A DNA stretch of 64,000 bases from Flavobacterium eburneipallidum (GTDB taxonomy: Bacteria > Bacteroidota > Bacteroidia > Flavobacteriales > Flavobacteriaceae). Shown here piece after piece: positions 1-9,762 of this stretch. The translations under genes were made by a program, and so were the position numbers. Under the pieces are notes generated by a model. That model had not been told where the DNA came from. It searched no databases and worked only from the letters and a program-made list of their open reading frames with translations. Each line of letters opens with the position of its first letter. Position 1 is the stretch's first letter. The stretch spans positions 1,922,001 through 1,986,000 of the forward strand of contig NZ_CP114291.2 in assembly GCF_027111355.2 (NCBI RefSeq), read 5' to 3'.

Positions 1-3000
1 CAATATTTTAACGTAAGAGGCCGAATTAAAGGGCCTTTGAATAACTTGAAATTGACTAATTTGAAATTAATTGATACTAAAAACTCTCAAATAATTGGTA
101 CGATACATTTTAAAAATCTTTTTCCAAGCGAAGGGAAACAGTTTTATATGAATGGAAAATTTGCTAAATTATCAGTTAATTATGATAATTTAGTTGCTAT
201 TTTGCCTAATGTTTTAGGAAAAAGACTTCCAGTTATTTTGAAAAAATTAGGAACTATCAATTTGATAGGAACAACACAACTTACCACTACTGCGATTGAT
301 GCTAATTTTGCGATGACTACCCAATTAGGAGGTGTAAAATCCAAATTGAGTATTGTGAACATGAATCAAACGGACAAAGCGGCTTATGTAGGAAATGTTA
401 TTTTGGATAATTTTGATTTAGGACAATTATTAGATCAAAATAAACTTGGAAAGACTAGTCTAAATCTAGATGTAAAGGGTAGTGGTTTTTCTGAAAAATA
501 TTTGAATACAACACTAAAAGGAGTTGTTTCTGGAATTAATTTCAATAATTACAATTATACTAATATTGATTTAGATGGTTATTTTGATAAAGGATTGTAT
601 GAGGGTAAAATTGCCATAAATGATCCAAATTTGACAATGAAATATGATGGATTAGTCGATTTGAGCAGAAAAAATTCGCTGTATGATTTTCATATCAATG
701 TTGAAAATGCTGATTTACACCAGTTGAAATTATCCAAAGATGCTATTGCAAAATTCAATGGTGATGTAGTTGTAAAAGTTTCAGGAACTTCAATAGACAA
801 TTTGCAAGGCGATGTGTTTGTGAATCAAACTACCTATCAAAATGCAAAAGCAACCTATGTTTTTGATGATTTTTATATCAATTCTAGTTTTGATAAAGAC
901 AGAGTTCGAACCATAACTGTCAATTCTCCAGATATATTTCAAGGACAGGTTGTTGGTAAATATGAATTCAAGCAATTAGAGAGTTTAGTAAAAAACTCAT
1001 TGGGAAGTCTTTATACCAATTACAAACCTTTGAAAGTCAAAAAAGGGCAGTTTTTGAAATTTGATTTTACCATCAATAATAAAATTATTGAAATATTATA
1101 TCCAGAAGTTACTATTGCTGAAAATACCATTGTCAAAGGAAATATAAAATCCGACAATCAGGAATTTAAGCTTAATTTTAATTCTCCAAAAATTCAAGCA
1201 GCGAGCAACACTTTTGATAATATTAGAATCAAAATAGACAATAAAAACCCACTTTATAATGCTTATATCGAGTTGGATAGCATTAAAACTAAATATTATA
1301 AAATTCGAGATTTTAGTTTGATAAATGTGACTATGAAAGACACTTTGTTTTTTCGCACAGAATTCAAAGGAGGAACAAAAGGCAAGGATTATTTTAATTT
1401 GAATTTGTATCATACCATAAATAAATCAAATAATAATGTGGTAGGAATCAATAAATCTGAATTGAAATTGAAAGACTACTTATGGTATTTGAATGAAAAT
1501 GAAGCACCAAACAATCAAATAGTATTTGATAAATCTTTTCAAAATTTTAATTTCGATAACATTATATTATCTCATGAAAATCAAGAAATTACTTTTATGG
1601 GAGATATAAGAGGGGACACCTACAAAGATTTAAAATTAACGGTCAAGGATGTTGATTTAAACCAAATCACACCTACAGATCCTAAATTTGTTTTTAATGG
1701 AAATGTCAATGGAGTTGTCAATTACAAACAAGATAAAGCTGTGTTTCAACCCACGGCTTCTGTCCAAATAGACCATTTAAACATTAACAAAATTGATTTG
1801 GGATTTTTGAATTTTGATATTGATGGAGACGAAAATTTGAAGAAATTTAACTTGGATGCCAATATTGAAAATGAAAATGTAGAATCGTTTAATGCTAGTG
1901 GAAATTTCGAAATCATAGACAAGCAAACTGTTCTAGATTTGAATTTAAAATTAAACAAATTCAATTTAGGAGTTTTGGGAGCTTTAGGAGGCGAAGTATT
2001 ATCCAATATAAGAGGGTTTGCTTCTGGAAATGCCAGTATAGCAGGAAATGTTAACAAACCAGAAATCAACGGACGATTGTATGTAGATAGTGCTGGATTA
2101 ACTATTCCGTATTTGGGAGTCGATTATGCGCTCGGAAATAGAACTATTGTTGATTTGACTGACGAGAAGTTTATACTAAAAAACAACGCCCTAACGGATA
2201 CTAAATACAACACCAAAGGAACCTTGAACGGAACTATTGAGCATGATAATTTTTCGGATTGGAAATTAGATTTGGCTATTAATTCTAAGAGATTACTGAT
2301 TTTAGATACTAAAGATAGTGAAGATGCAGCCTATTATGGCGAGGCCTATATTGATGGTAGAGCCACAATCAAAGGACCTACTGACGGACTTTTTATAAAA
2401 GTGGATGCCAAATCAGAAAAAGGAACTTCAGTAAAAATCCCTATCAATAATGCTGAAAGTGTAAGCGAAAATAATTTCATTCATTTTTTGACCGAAAAAG
2501 AAAAATTCAATATCAAAAAAGGAATTGTTGATAATTCAAGAAACTATAAAGGACTCGAATTAGAATTTGATTTAGACATCACGCCCAATGCCGAAGTCGA
2601 AGTTATTTTGGACAGGAATTCAGGTCACGGAATGAAAGGCAGAGGAAACGGAACCTTGTTATTTCAAATCAATACCTTGGGTAAATTCAATATGTTTGGT
2701 GATTTTCAGGCTTACGACGGAACCTATAATTTTAAGTATGGTGGAATTATCGACAAGAAGTTTACAGTAAAAAAAGGCGGTTATATTTCTTGGGAAGGTA
2801 ATCCAATGAAAGCTAGATTGAATTTAGAAGCGGTTTATAAAACTTCGGCAAATCCAGCATTATTGTTAGAAAATTCTTCTTTTAATAAAAAAGTAGATGT
2901 CAATGTAGTTATAGGAGTTCGAGGCGATTTGGCCAGTCCAGAACCCGATTTTAATTTTGAATTTCCAACAGTAAGTAGTGTGCTTAAATCGGAAATAGAG

Positions 3001-3645
3001 TATAAGTTAAATGATAAAGATGTAAGGCAAACCCAAGCTTTGTACTTGTTATCTACAGGTAGTTTTTTGAGTGCCGAAGGAGTTAATAATTCTGCTTTAT
3101 CTCAAAACGCTTATGAAACGGCTACTAATTTGTTGAGTAGTATGATTCAATCTAATGATGAAAAATTTCAAGTGAATCTGAATATTATTGGAGGAGACAA
3201 TTCAATAGGCAATGAATCGGATGGAAGATTTGTAGCTACGATTTCTTCTAAAATTAATGACCGAATAACAATCAATGGAAAAGTAGGTGTCCCTTTTGGC
3301 GGAGTTAGTGAAACTGCAGTGGTGGGCGATGTTGAAGTTTTGTATAAAGTCAATGAGGACGGAACAGTAAATCTGCGCTTTTTTAATAGAGAAAACGACA
3401 TTAGTTACATAGGAGAAGGAATAGGCTATACACAAGGAGTCGGGGTTTCTTATGAAGTCGATTTTGATACTTTTACAGAATTGGTCAATAAGATTTTTAA
3501 AAGCAAAAAAATAGAAAAAGCGACTAATACTATTGATGAAGATTCTACAATAGATCTACAAAGAAATGATAACTCTAAACCTAAAAAGAGCAATACTACA
3601 GATCAGAATAACAATCAAGAAGGAATTATTCCTGACGAAGATTAA
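1..3645 (+). CDS. TamB-like translocation/assembly module protein, 5' end outside window
   Basis: The frame is open from the first base, so the N terminus (and any signal anchor) lies upstream of the window; about 1,214 codons are visible. The protein is almost entirely short alternating beta-strand segments rich in N, D, K, I and F, as in the AsmA/TamB superfamily. The last 400-450 residues look like the conserved TamB C-terminal domain (DUF490), followed by a short charged N/K/D/E tail. Family members are anchored in the inner membrane and form a long hydrophobic beta-groove across the periplasm, implicated in outer-membrane protein assembly and lipid transport. The Bacteroidetes homologues I know are larger, so a few hundred residues are probably missing; this is inference. 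pfkA follows after about 190 bp and is probably a separate unit. Confidence 0.85.
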   Translation, partial: QYFNVRGRIKGPLNNLKLTNLKLIDTKNSQIIGTIHFKNLFPSEGKQFYMNGKFAKLSVNYDNLVAILPNVLGKRLPVILKKLGTINLIGTTQLTTTAIDANFAMTTQLGGVKSKLSIVNMNQTDKAAYVGNVILDNFDLGQLLDQNKLGKTSLNLDVKGSGFSEKYLNTTLKGVVSGINFNNYNYTNIDLDGYFDKGLYEGKIAINDPNLTMKYDGLVDLSRKNSLYDFHINVENADLHQLKLSKDAIAKFNGDVVVKVSGTSIDNLQGDVFVNQTTYQNAKATYVFDDFYINSSFDKDRVRTITVNSPDIFQGQVVGKYEFKQLESLVKNSLGSLYTNYKPLKVKKGQFLKFDFTINNKIIEILYPEVTIAENTIVKGNIKSDNQEFKLNFNSPKIQAASNTFDNIRIKIDNKNPLYNAYIELDSIKTKYYKIRDFSLINVTMKDTLFFRTEFKGGTKGKDYFNLNLYHTINKSNNNVVGINKSELKLKDYLWYLNENEAPNNQIVFDKSFQNFNFDNIILSHENQEITFMGDIRGDTYKDLKLTVKDVDLNQITPTDPKFVFNGNVNGVVNYKQDKAVFQPTASVQIDHLNINKIDLGFLNFDIDGDENLKKFNLDANIENENVESFNASGNFEIIDKQTVLDLNLKLNKFNLGVLGALGGEVLSNIRGFASGNASIAGNVNKPEINGRLYVDSAGLTIPYLGVDYALGNRTIVDLTDEKFILKNNALTDTKYNTKGTLNGTIEHDNFSDWKLDLAINSKRLLILDTKDSEDAAYYGEAYIDGRATIKGPTDGLFIKVDAKSEKGTSVKIPINNAESVSENNFIHFLTEKEKFNIKKGIVDNSRNYKGLELEFDLDITPNAEVEVILDRNSGHGMKGRGNGTLLFQINTLGKFNMFGDFQAYDGTYNFKYGGIIDKKFTVKKGGYISWEGNPMKARLNLEAVYKTSANPALLLENSSFNKKVDVNVVIGVRGDLASPEPDFNFEFPTVSSVLKSEIEYKLNDKDVRQTQALYLLSTGSFLSAEGVNNSALSQNAYETATNLLSSMIQSNDEKFQVNLNIIGGDNSIGNESDGRFVATISSKINDRITINGKVGVPFGGVSETAVVGDVEVLYKVNEDGTVNLRFFNRENDISYIGEGIGYTQGVGVSYEVDFDTFTELVNKIFKSKKIEKATNTIDEDSTIDLQRNDNSKPKKSNTTDQNNNQEGIIPDED

Positions 3646-3838
3646 TTAGAAAACGACATTAAAACAAAATCAAATTGTGATAAAAAATAAGATTTTGAAG
3701 CAAAATATTATTTTTTGGACAATAAATAAGCAACTTATCAACGATAACGTTTGAATTTGAGATGGTTTGCTAAATTATTGAAAACAGAACTTTAAAAGTG
3801 ATAGATGTTTATTAAATTTACACTTTAATACTTAAATA

Positions 3839-4825
3839 ATGCTAAAAACAATAAAAAAAATAGGCGTTCTAACATCTGGTGGAGATTCCCCAGGAATGAA
3901 TGCCGCTATCCGATCTGTTGTTCGAACTTGTGCCTTTCATAATATAGAGTGTGTTGGAATTTACAGAGGATACCAAGGAATGATAGAAGGCGACTTCGAA
4001 GAAATGGGACCTCGAAGTGTAAATAACATTATCAACAAAGGAGGAACAATCTTAAAGTCGGCACGTTCGTCTGAATTTAGAACTCCCGAAGGAAGAAAAA
4101 AAGCTTACGATAACTTGGTTAAAGAAGGAATTGAAGCATTAGTGGTTATTGGAGGAGACGGTACATTTACTGGAGCACTAATTTTTAATTCAGAATATAA
4201 ATTTCCAGTAATGGGAATTCCAGGAACTATCGATAACGATATTTACGGAACCAGTCATACATTAGGATATGACACTGCCCTAAATACAGTTGTAGATTGT
4301 ATCGACAAAATTAGAGATACAGCTAGCTCCCACAACCGTTTATTCTTTGTAGAGGTAATGGGTAGAGATGCTGGACATATTGCTTTGAATGCAGGAATAG
4401 GAGCAGGAGCAGAGGAAATCTTAATTCCAGAAGAAGATTTAGGATTAGAACGTTTGTTAGAATCACTTCAAAAAAGTAAGGCTTCAGGAAAATCATCAAG
4501 TATAGTGGTTATTGCCGAAGGAGATAAAATCGGTAAAAACGTATTTGAATTAAAAGATTATGTTGAGACCAATTTACCAGAATATGATGTTCGTGTATCT
4601 GTATTAGGACACATGCAACGTGGAGGTTCACCATCTTGTTTTGATAGAGTTTTAGCAAGCCGTCTAGGTGTCAAAGCAGTAGAATCTTTATTAGATGGAG
4701 TATCTAATTTTATGGTAGGTTTAAAAAATGATTCTGTAAATCTTACTCCTTTATCATTGGCCATAAAAGGAAAATCAGAAATTGATAGAGAACTATTGAG
4801 AGTTTCTGATATTATAACAACTTAA
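3839..4825 (+). CDS. pfkA: ATP-dependent 6-phosphofructokinase
   Basis: This enzyme phosphorylates fructose 6-phosphate to fructose 1,6-bisphosphate in the committed step of glycolysis. The 328-residue length matches bacterial PfkA (about 320). Visible motifs are the N-terminal glycine-rich ATP site (TSGGDSPGMNAA, about residues 12-23), GGDGTFTGA, the catalytic GTIDNDI loop with its Asp pair, the MGRDAGHIA substrate segment, and HMQRGGSPS near residue 260. The GGDGT form fits an ATP-dependent rather than pyrophosphate-dependent enzyme. It lies 78 bp upstream of gap, giving a two-gene glycolytic cluster, although gap has its own promoter-like sequence. Confidence 0.97.
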   Translation: MLKTIKKIGVLTSGGDSPGMNAAIRSVVRTCAFHNIECVGIYRGYQGMIEGDFEEMGPRSVNNIINKGGTILKSARSSEFRTPEGRKKAYDNLVKEGIEALVVIGGDGTFTGALIFNSEYKFPVMGIPGTIDNDIYGTSHTLGYDTALNTVVDCIDKIRDTASSHNRLFFVEVMGRDAGHIALNAGIGAGAEEILIPEEDLGLERLLESLQKSKASGKSSSIVVIAEGDKIGKNVFELKDYVETNLPEYDVRVSVLGHMQRGGSPSCFDRVLASRLGVKAVESLLDGVSNFMVGLKNDSVNLTPLSLAIKGKSEIDRELLRVSDIITT

Positions 4826-4831
4826 TAAAAA

Positions 4832-4858
4832 TTGTATTTAATTTAATTATTAAATTTG
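4832..4858 (+). promoter_or_regulatory. Bacteroidetes-type promoter of gap
   Basis: TAAATTTG at 4851-4858 is a perfect match to the Bacteroidetes -7 consensus TAnnTTTG. A TTG lies 16 bp upstream at 4832-4834; the usual spacing is about 17-23, so the -33 element is slightly close. It sits 45 bp before the gap start codon and would let gap be transcribed at a higher level than pfkA. Confidence 0.5.
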
Positions 4859-4900
4859 CTAAAATTTTTTCAAATCAAATAACAAACAATAAATAAATAA

Positions 4901-5908
<1,008 letters not shown>

Positions 5909-5925
5909 TCCTAGAATCAATTCAC

Positions 5926-5962
5926 AAAATCCCGTTACTTTAAAACTAACGGGATTTTTTTT
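5926..5962 (+). terminator. intrinsic terminator after gap
   Basis: A 12-bp stem, AAAATCCCGTTA (5926-5937) paired with TAACGGGATTTT (5947-5958), has a 9-nt loop and is followed by a T-run. It starts 17 bp after the gap stop codon. Confidence 0.9.
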
Positions 5963-5970
5963 AATTAAAT

Positions 5971-6125
5971 TTTTAGTTTTTAGTTAATACCATTTCGATA
6001 TACAAAATGGTCTTATTGTCAGTTCGAGCGCAGTCGAGAACCATAATTGAATCTCGACTACGCTCGATTTGACAAAATAATTGGACTTCTCTATATCAAA
6101 ATGGTATTAACTAAAATCTAAAATC
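5971..6125. repeat. long imperfect palindrome (MITE-like repeat)
   Basis: The two halves are near-perfect reverse complements. TAGTTAATACCATTT at 5981-5995 pairs with AAATGGTATTAACTA near 6098-6112. Further in, AGTTCGAGCGCAGTCGAGA pairs, with a few mismatches, with TCTCGACTACGCTCGATTT around 6050-6070. No open frame is present. TCGAGA-rich palindromes of this kind are common between genes in Flavobacterium genomes. It separates the gap terminator from the sugar kinase and could form a long cruciform or RNA hairpin. Confidence 0.75.
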
Positions 6126-6141
6126 TAAACTCCAAAACCTT

Positions 6142-6993
6142 ATGAGATTATTAGTAGATAGTGGCTCAACCAAAGCCGATTGGATAGCAATAGATGATGA
6201 TGGTAAAATATTATTTACCACACAAACTTTAGGATTGAATCCTGAAATTCTTCATGGTGATGAAATAATCGAAAGATTGAATGATAGATTCGATATCTTA
6301 CAGAACAAAACCGAAGCAACCCATCTATTTTTTTACGGGGCAGGTTGCGGAACCGATAGAATGAAAATTGAACTTACAAAAGTTTTTCAAGAGTATTTTC
6401 CAAATGCGGCTATTACCGTTCACGAAGATACTTATGCTGCTGTATATGCTACAACTCCAAAAGGTGAAGCTGCTATTGTAAGTATTCTTGGAACAGGTTC
6501 TAATTGCAGTTTTTTTGATGGGAAAATTTTACATCAAAAAGTGCAGTCACTAGGCTATATCGTTATGGATGATTGCAGTGGAAATGTTTTTGGGAAAGAA
6601 TTAATAAGAAAATATTATTTCAATAAAATGCCAAAAGAATTGGCAACTGAATTTGAAAAAGAATACAACGTAGATCCAGATTTCATTAAAAGTAAGTTAT
6701 ACAAAGAGCCGAATCCTAATGCGTATTTAGCCACTTTTGCTAAATTTTTAATCAAGCACAAAGACACCGAATTTTGTCAAAAAATCATCTTTAAAGGGAT
6801 GAAATCTTTTGTAAAAAATTACATCAAACAATATGATAATCACAAAGAAGTGCCAATTCATTTTGTAGGCTCTATCGCTTTTTATCTAAAAGATGAATTG
6901 CAAATTACTTTTGATAAATACGAATTGCAATTGGGTAATGTGTTAAGAAGACCTATCGATGGTTTGATTGCTTATCATATTGCTAATAAATAA
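6142..6993 (+). CDS. BadF/BadG-family ATPase, probable N-acetylglucosamine kinase
   Basis: This is an ASKHA-fold sugar kinase. The N-terminal phosphate-1 loop is LLVDSGSTKADW (residues 3-14). The phosphate-2 region is SILGTGSNCSFFDG near residue 115, and a glycine/valine-rich adenosine segment (HFVGSIAFYL) lies near residue 240. At 283 residues it matches Bacteroidetes proteins annotated as N-acetylglucosamine kinases or BadF/BadG/BcrA/BcrD ATPases. These probably phosphorylate amino sugars recycled from peptidoglycan or chitin. The substrate cannot be fixed from sequence alone. The gene stands alone between the palindromic repeat and a convergent terminator. Confidence 0.8.
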   Translation: MRLLVDSGSTKADWIAIDDDGKILFTTQTLGLNPEILHGDEIIERLNDRFDILQNKTEATHLFFYGAGCGTDRMKIELTKVFQEYFPNAAITVHEDTYAAVYATTPKGEAAIVSILGTGSNCSFFDGKILHQKVQSLGYIVMDDCSGNVFGKELIRKYYFNKMPKELATEFEKEYNVDPDFIKSKLYKEPNPNAYLATFAKFLIKHKDTEFCQKIIFKGMKSFVKNYIKQYDNHKEVPIHFVGSIAFYLKDELQITFDKYELQLGNVLRRPIDGLIAYHIANK

Positions 6994-7010
6994 AATTTTA
7001 TTTATAAAGT

Positions 7011-7060
7011 AAACCGCTCATTCGAAGATGTTAACCAATCTTCGAATGAGCGGTTTTTTA
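7011..7060. terminator. bidirectional terminator between convergent genes
   Basis: The arms AAACCGCTCATTCGAAGAT (7011-7029) and ATCTTCGAATGAGCGGTTT (7038-7056) form a 19-bp perfect stem with T-rich tails on both strands. It separates the sugar kinase gene (plus) from the RimB-RimK gene (minus). Confidence 0.92.
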
Positions 7061-7075
7061 TTGGTAAAAATGCAA

Positions 7076-8482
7076 TTATGATTTAGAAGATAAAACATTG
7101 TTTTTAGGATTATTATCCAATTTGAAATGTTTTTCGATGGCAATAAACATTTCGCCTGCAATATCTTTATTGGTGGCACTTTCTATTCCTTCGAGTCCCG
7201 GAGATGAATTGACTTCCAGCAACAAAGGCCCTTTTGAGGAACGAATAATATCCACACCAGCTACTTTCAAATCCATAGCTTTGGCAGCACGAATGGCAAT
7301 TTTTTTCTCTTCGGGTGTTGGTTTTATTACCGAAGCCGTTCCGCCAAGGTGAATGTTGGCTCTGAATTCGCCAGGCAAAGCTTCCCGCTGAATTGCCGCT
7401 ACTACTTTTCCGTCAATCACAAACAAACGAAGGTCTTTTCCGTCCGCTTCTTTGATGAATTCCTGTACCAAAATATTAGCATTCAGACTTTTGAAAGCAT
7501 TGATAACACTTTCAGCCGCTTTTTTGGTTTCGGCAAGAACAACTCCTTTTCCTTGTGTTCCTTCTAATAATTTTACGATTAAGGGTGAACCGCCCACCAT
7601 TTTTATCAAATCATCGGTGTCTAAAGGCGAATTGGCAAAACCCGTTGTTGGAATTTCGATGCCACTTTGTAATAATAATTGCAACGAAAATAATTTATCT
7701 CTGGACTGTGTGATAGCTGTTGAGGAGTTTAAACAAAACACATTCATGGCTTCAAATTGTCGGGTCAAGGCACAACCATAAAAGGTTATACTCGGGCGAA
7801 TTCTTGGAATTACTGCATCAAATTGATTGAGAATTAATCCGCCACGGTAATGAATTTCGGGCGTTTTAGCATCCATTTTCATATAACATTCTTTGATGTT
7901 TAGAAAGTGCATTTCGTGTCCACGCATTTCGCCCGATTCCATAATTCTTTTGTTGCTGTACAATTCGGGATTGCTGGCTAACAATCCGATTCGTAAACCT
8001 GAACTCGCTTTTTCCGAATTTTTATAGGCTTCTTTTAAACTATCGCTGGTGGGTTGTCCCAAAAGATATTGTTGTTCGGGATCAACCAAAACTCTTCCGC
8101 TCATGGCTTCACGTCCCAACAACATTCGAAAACCCATAGAATCGCGATTGGTCAACGTCAATTCGATAACCCATTTGGATTCTCCAATTTCCAAAGAAGT
8201 TTGAATTACATAGCGTTCTTCTCGAAAGCCACTCGAACTTTTTACGACTCTTTTGTCCACCAAAGGTGCCTCGCAATGCAAAATCGTTTTGACATTATTT
8301 TGAATAGGATTGATGTCAAACTTAACCCAATTTTGACCTTCCTTTTTAAACGGAGCAATATTGATGGCGTGCAAAGCCGAGGTTTTGGCACCAGAATCCA
8401 CTCGAGCCTTAATAGTTGGAATTCCTAATTCAGGAAACGAACACCATTCCTCACTACCCAATATGATTTTGCTTTGTAACAT
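7076..8482 (-). CDS. rimK: RimB-RimK fusion: retropepsin-like (Zn-protease family) domain plus ATP-grasp glutamate ligase
   Basis: Two enzymes appear to be joined in 468 residues. Residues 1-150 resemble the RimB/DUF785 'ATP-dependent zinc protease' family, now viewed as retropepsin-like, with the D-S-G motif at Asp29 in [13 protein letters not shown]. Residues about 165-455 form an ATP-grasp ligase of the RimK type. Its visible parts are [14 protein letters not shown] (pre-ATP-grasp), [18 protein letters not shown] (ATP-binding strand), [18 protein letters not shown], and the metal site [15 protein letters not shown]. In gammaproteobacteria and pseudomonads RimK adds glutamates to the C terminus of ribosomal protein S6, and RimB counteracts it. 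Here both are on one chain. The target in this organism is inferred, not shown. Confidence 0.85.
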   Translation of the reverse strand: MLQSKIILGSEEWCSFPELGIPTIKARVDSGAKTSALHAINIAPFKKEGQNWVKFDINPIQNNVKTILHCEAPLVDKRVVKSSSGFREERYVIQTSLEIGESKWVIELTLTNRDSMGFRMLLGREAMSGRVLVDPEQQYLLGQPTSDSLKEAYKNSEKASSGLRIGLLASNPELYSNKRIMESGEMRGHEMHFLNIKECYMKMDAKTPEIHYRGGLILNQFDAVIPRIRPSITFYGCALTRQFEAMNVFCLNSSTAITQSRDKLFSLQLLLQSGIEIPTTGFANSPLDTDDLIKMVGGSPLIVKLLEGTQGKGVVLAETKKAAESVINAFKSLNANILVQEFIKEADGKDLRLFVIDGKVVAAIQREALPGEFRANIHLGGTASVIKPTPEEKKIAIRAAKAMDLKVAGVDIIRSSKGPLLLEVNSSPGLEGIESATNKDIAGEMFIAIEKHFKLDNNPKNNVLSSKS

Positions 8483-8830
8483 AAAATAGATTTCTGCTAT
8501 GAATAATTCTGTCGTAAAAGTATATCGAAATAAAGGCTTGTAATATTAAATTACTGTTAATAATAAGTGTCAATTACGAATTAAAAATTACGACCCGAGC
8601 GATAGCGAACAGGCGAAGCAATTACGCTTAAAATCGATGTTTTGGATATTGAAAACATATAGTTAAACAGTTTTAAATCAATTAACTAATAGTGAATAGC
8701 GTTATTGATTTAAAGATTTTATCTTTTCGTCAGAATTGCGAATTTTATCTCGATTAAGAATTTGTGCTAATTTACTTCGTCCGTTCGCTATCGCTCGGGT
8801 GTGTAATTTCTGGTCACATTTTTAATCGAT
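8483..8830. other. intergenic region without a gene
   Basis: About 350 bp hold no convincing frame. The main structure is the inverted repeat at 8586-8810. The region contains the upstream sequence of the RimB-RimK gene (minus strand); I see no clear TAnnTTTG promoter for it. Confidence 0.6.
8586..8810. repeat. inverted repeat built on CCCGAGCGATAGCGAAC
   Basis: AATTACGACCCGAGCGATAG (from 8586), continuing GCGAAC, is matched in reverse complement by GTTCGCTATCGCTCGGG plus flanking bases near 8784-8810. The arms are about 40 nt with a few mismatches and enclose about 140 bp of non-coding DNA. It looks like a short non-autonomous mobile element or a remnant of one. Confidence 0.65.
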
Positions 8831-9700
8831 TTACCCTTTATGGAATATCTTCTTGATCAGATTTACGATTCCTAAAACGATAAATCCAAAAACTAATCCA
8901 ATACCAAACTCTTTGATAACAGAAGGAATTTGTGGTAATAAATGGTGTAGAAAGTCAATATTGTGAACAAAGATTCCGCCAGCAACCATCAGTAAAGCAA
9001 TCGTACCAATAACAGCTAAACTTTTAATCACTTTGGGCAAAGCTTGAACCAGCAAAGTACCGATAGTTTTAGTGAAACTACTTTCCTTTTTGCTCAATCC
9101 AATAAGTTTATAGCCTAGTTCATCCATTCTGACGATTAGAGCAACAATTCCATAAACGCCGACAGTTGCAAGTATTGCAATGACAGAAACCACCGCAATT
9201 TGAGTAGTAAGTGATTCTTTTAAAACGGTTCCTAATGCTATAATCACAATTTCTACCGATAAGATGAAATCCGTTACAACAGCTGATTTTATTTTGTCTT
9301 TTTCAAGAGCTAGAATTTCGGTTTCTGTATATTCTTTGACTTCAACTTCAGCCGATTTAGGATGATGAGGAAAAAAATATTCATGTATTTTTTCGGCACC
9401 CTCGTAGGCTAAAAAAAGACCTCCTAATACTAAAATAATAATGATCGCCAATGGAAAAAAAGCACTCAACAAAAAAGCGATTGGTAAAATAATTAATTTG
9501 TTAAGAAAAGAACCTTTTGCAATAGCCCACAACACAGGGATTTCTCTTGAAGAAACAAATCCAGAAGCTTTTTCGGCATTTACAGCCAAATCGTCGCCTA
9601 AAATTCCTGCTGTTTTTTTCGCTGCCACTTTGCTCATTACGGCAACATCATCCATAAGTGCTGCGATATCATCTAATAGTACAAAAAAACCTGATGCCAT
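8831..9700 (-). CDS. DUF808 (YedI-like) inner-membrane protein
   Basis: The N terminus, MASGFFVLLDDIAALMDDVA followed by a K-KTAGILGDDLAVNA segment, is the hallmark of the DUF808 family, whose E. coli member is YedI. The protein has 289 residues and about five to six hydrophobic stretches: near residues 70-95, 145-170, 175-195, 225-250 and 260-283. It is a polytopic inner-membrane protein of unknown function. It stands alone, with a RES/GH region upstream and a repeat-filled gap downstream. Confidence 0.88.
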   Translation of the reverse strand: MASGFFVLLDDIAALMDDVAVMSKVAAKKTAGILGDDLAVNAEKASGFVSSREIPVLWAIAKGSFLNKLIILPIAFLLSAFFPLAIIIILVLGGLFLAYEGAEKIHEYFFPHHPKSAEVEVKEYTETEILALEKDKIKSAVVTDFILSVEIVIIALGTVLKESLTTQIAVVSVIAILATVGVYGIVALIVRMDELGYKLIGLSKKESSFTKTIGTLLVQALPKVIKSLAVIGTIALLMVAGGIFVHNIDFLHHLLPQIPSVIKEFGIGLVFGFIVLGIVNLIKKIFHKG

Positions 9701-9762
9701 TGTAGTTGTTTTATAAACTTCGTTTCAGTTGAACGAGTTTGGGTTTTGCTGTTGCGAATCTA

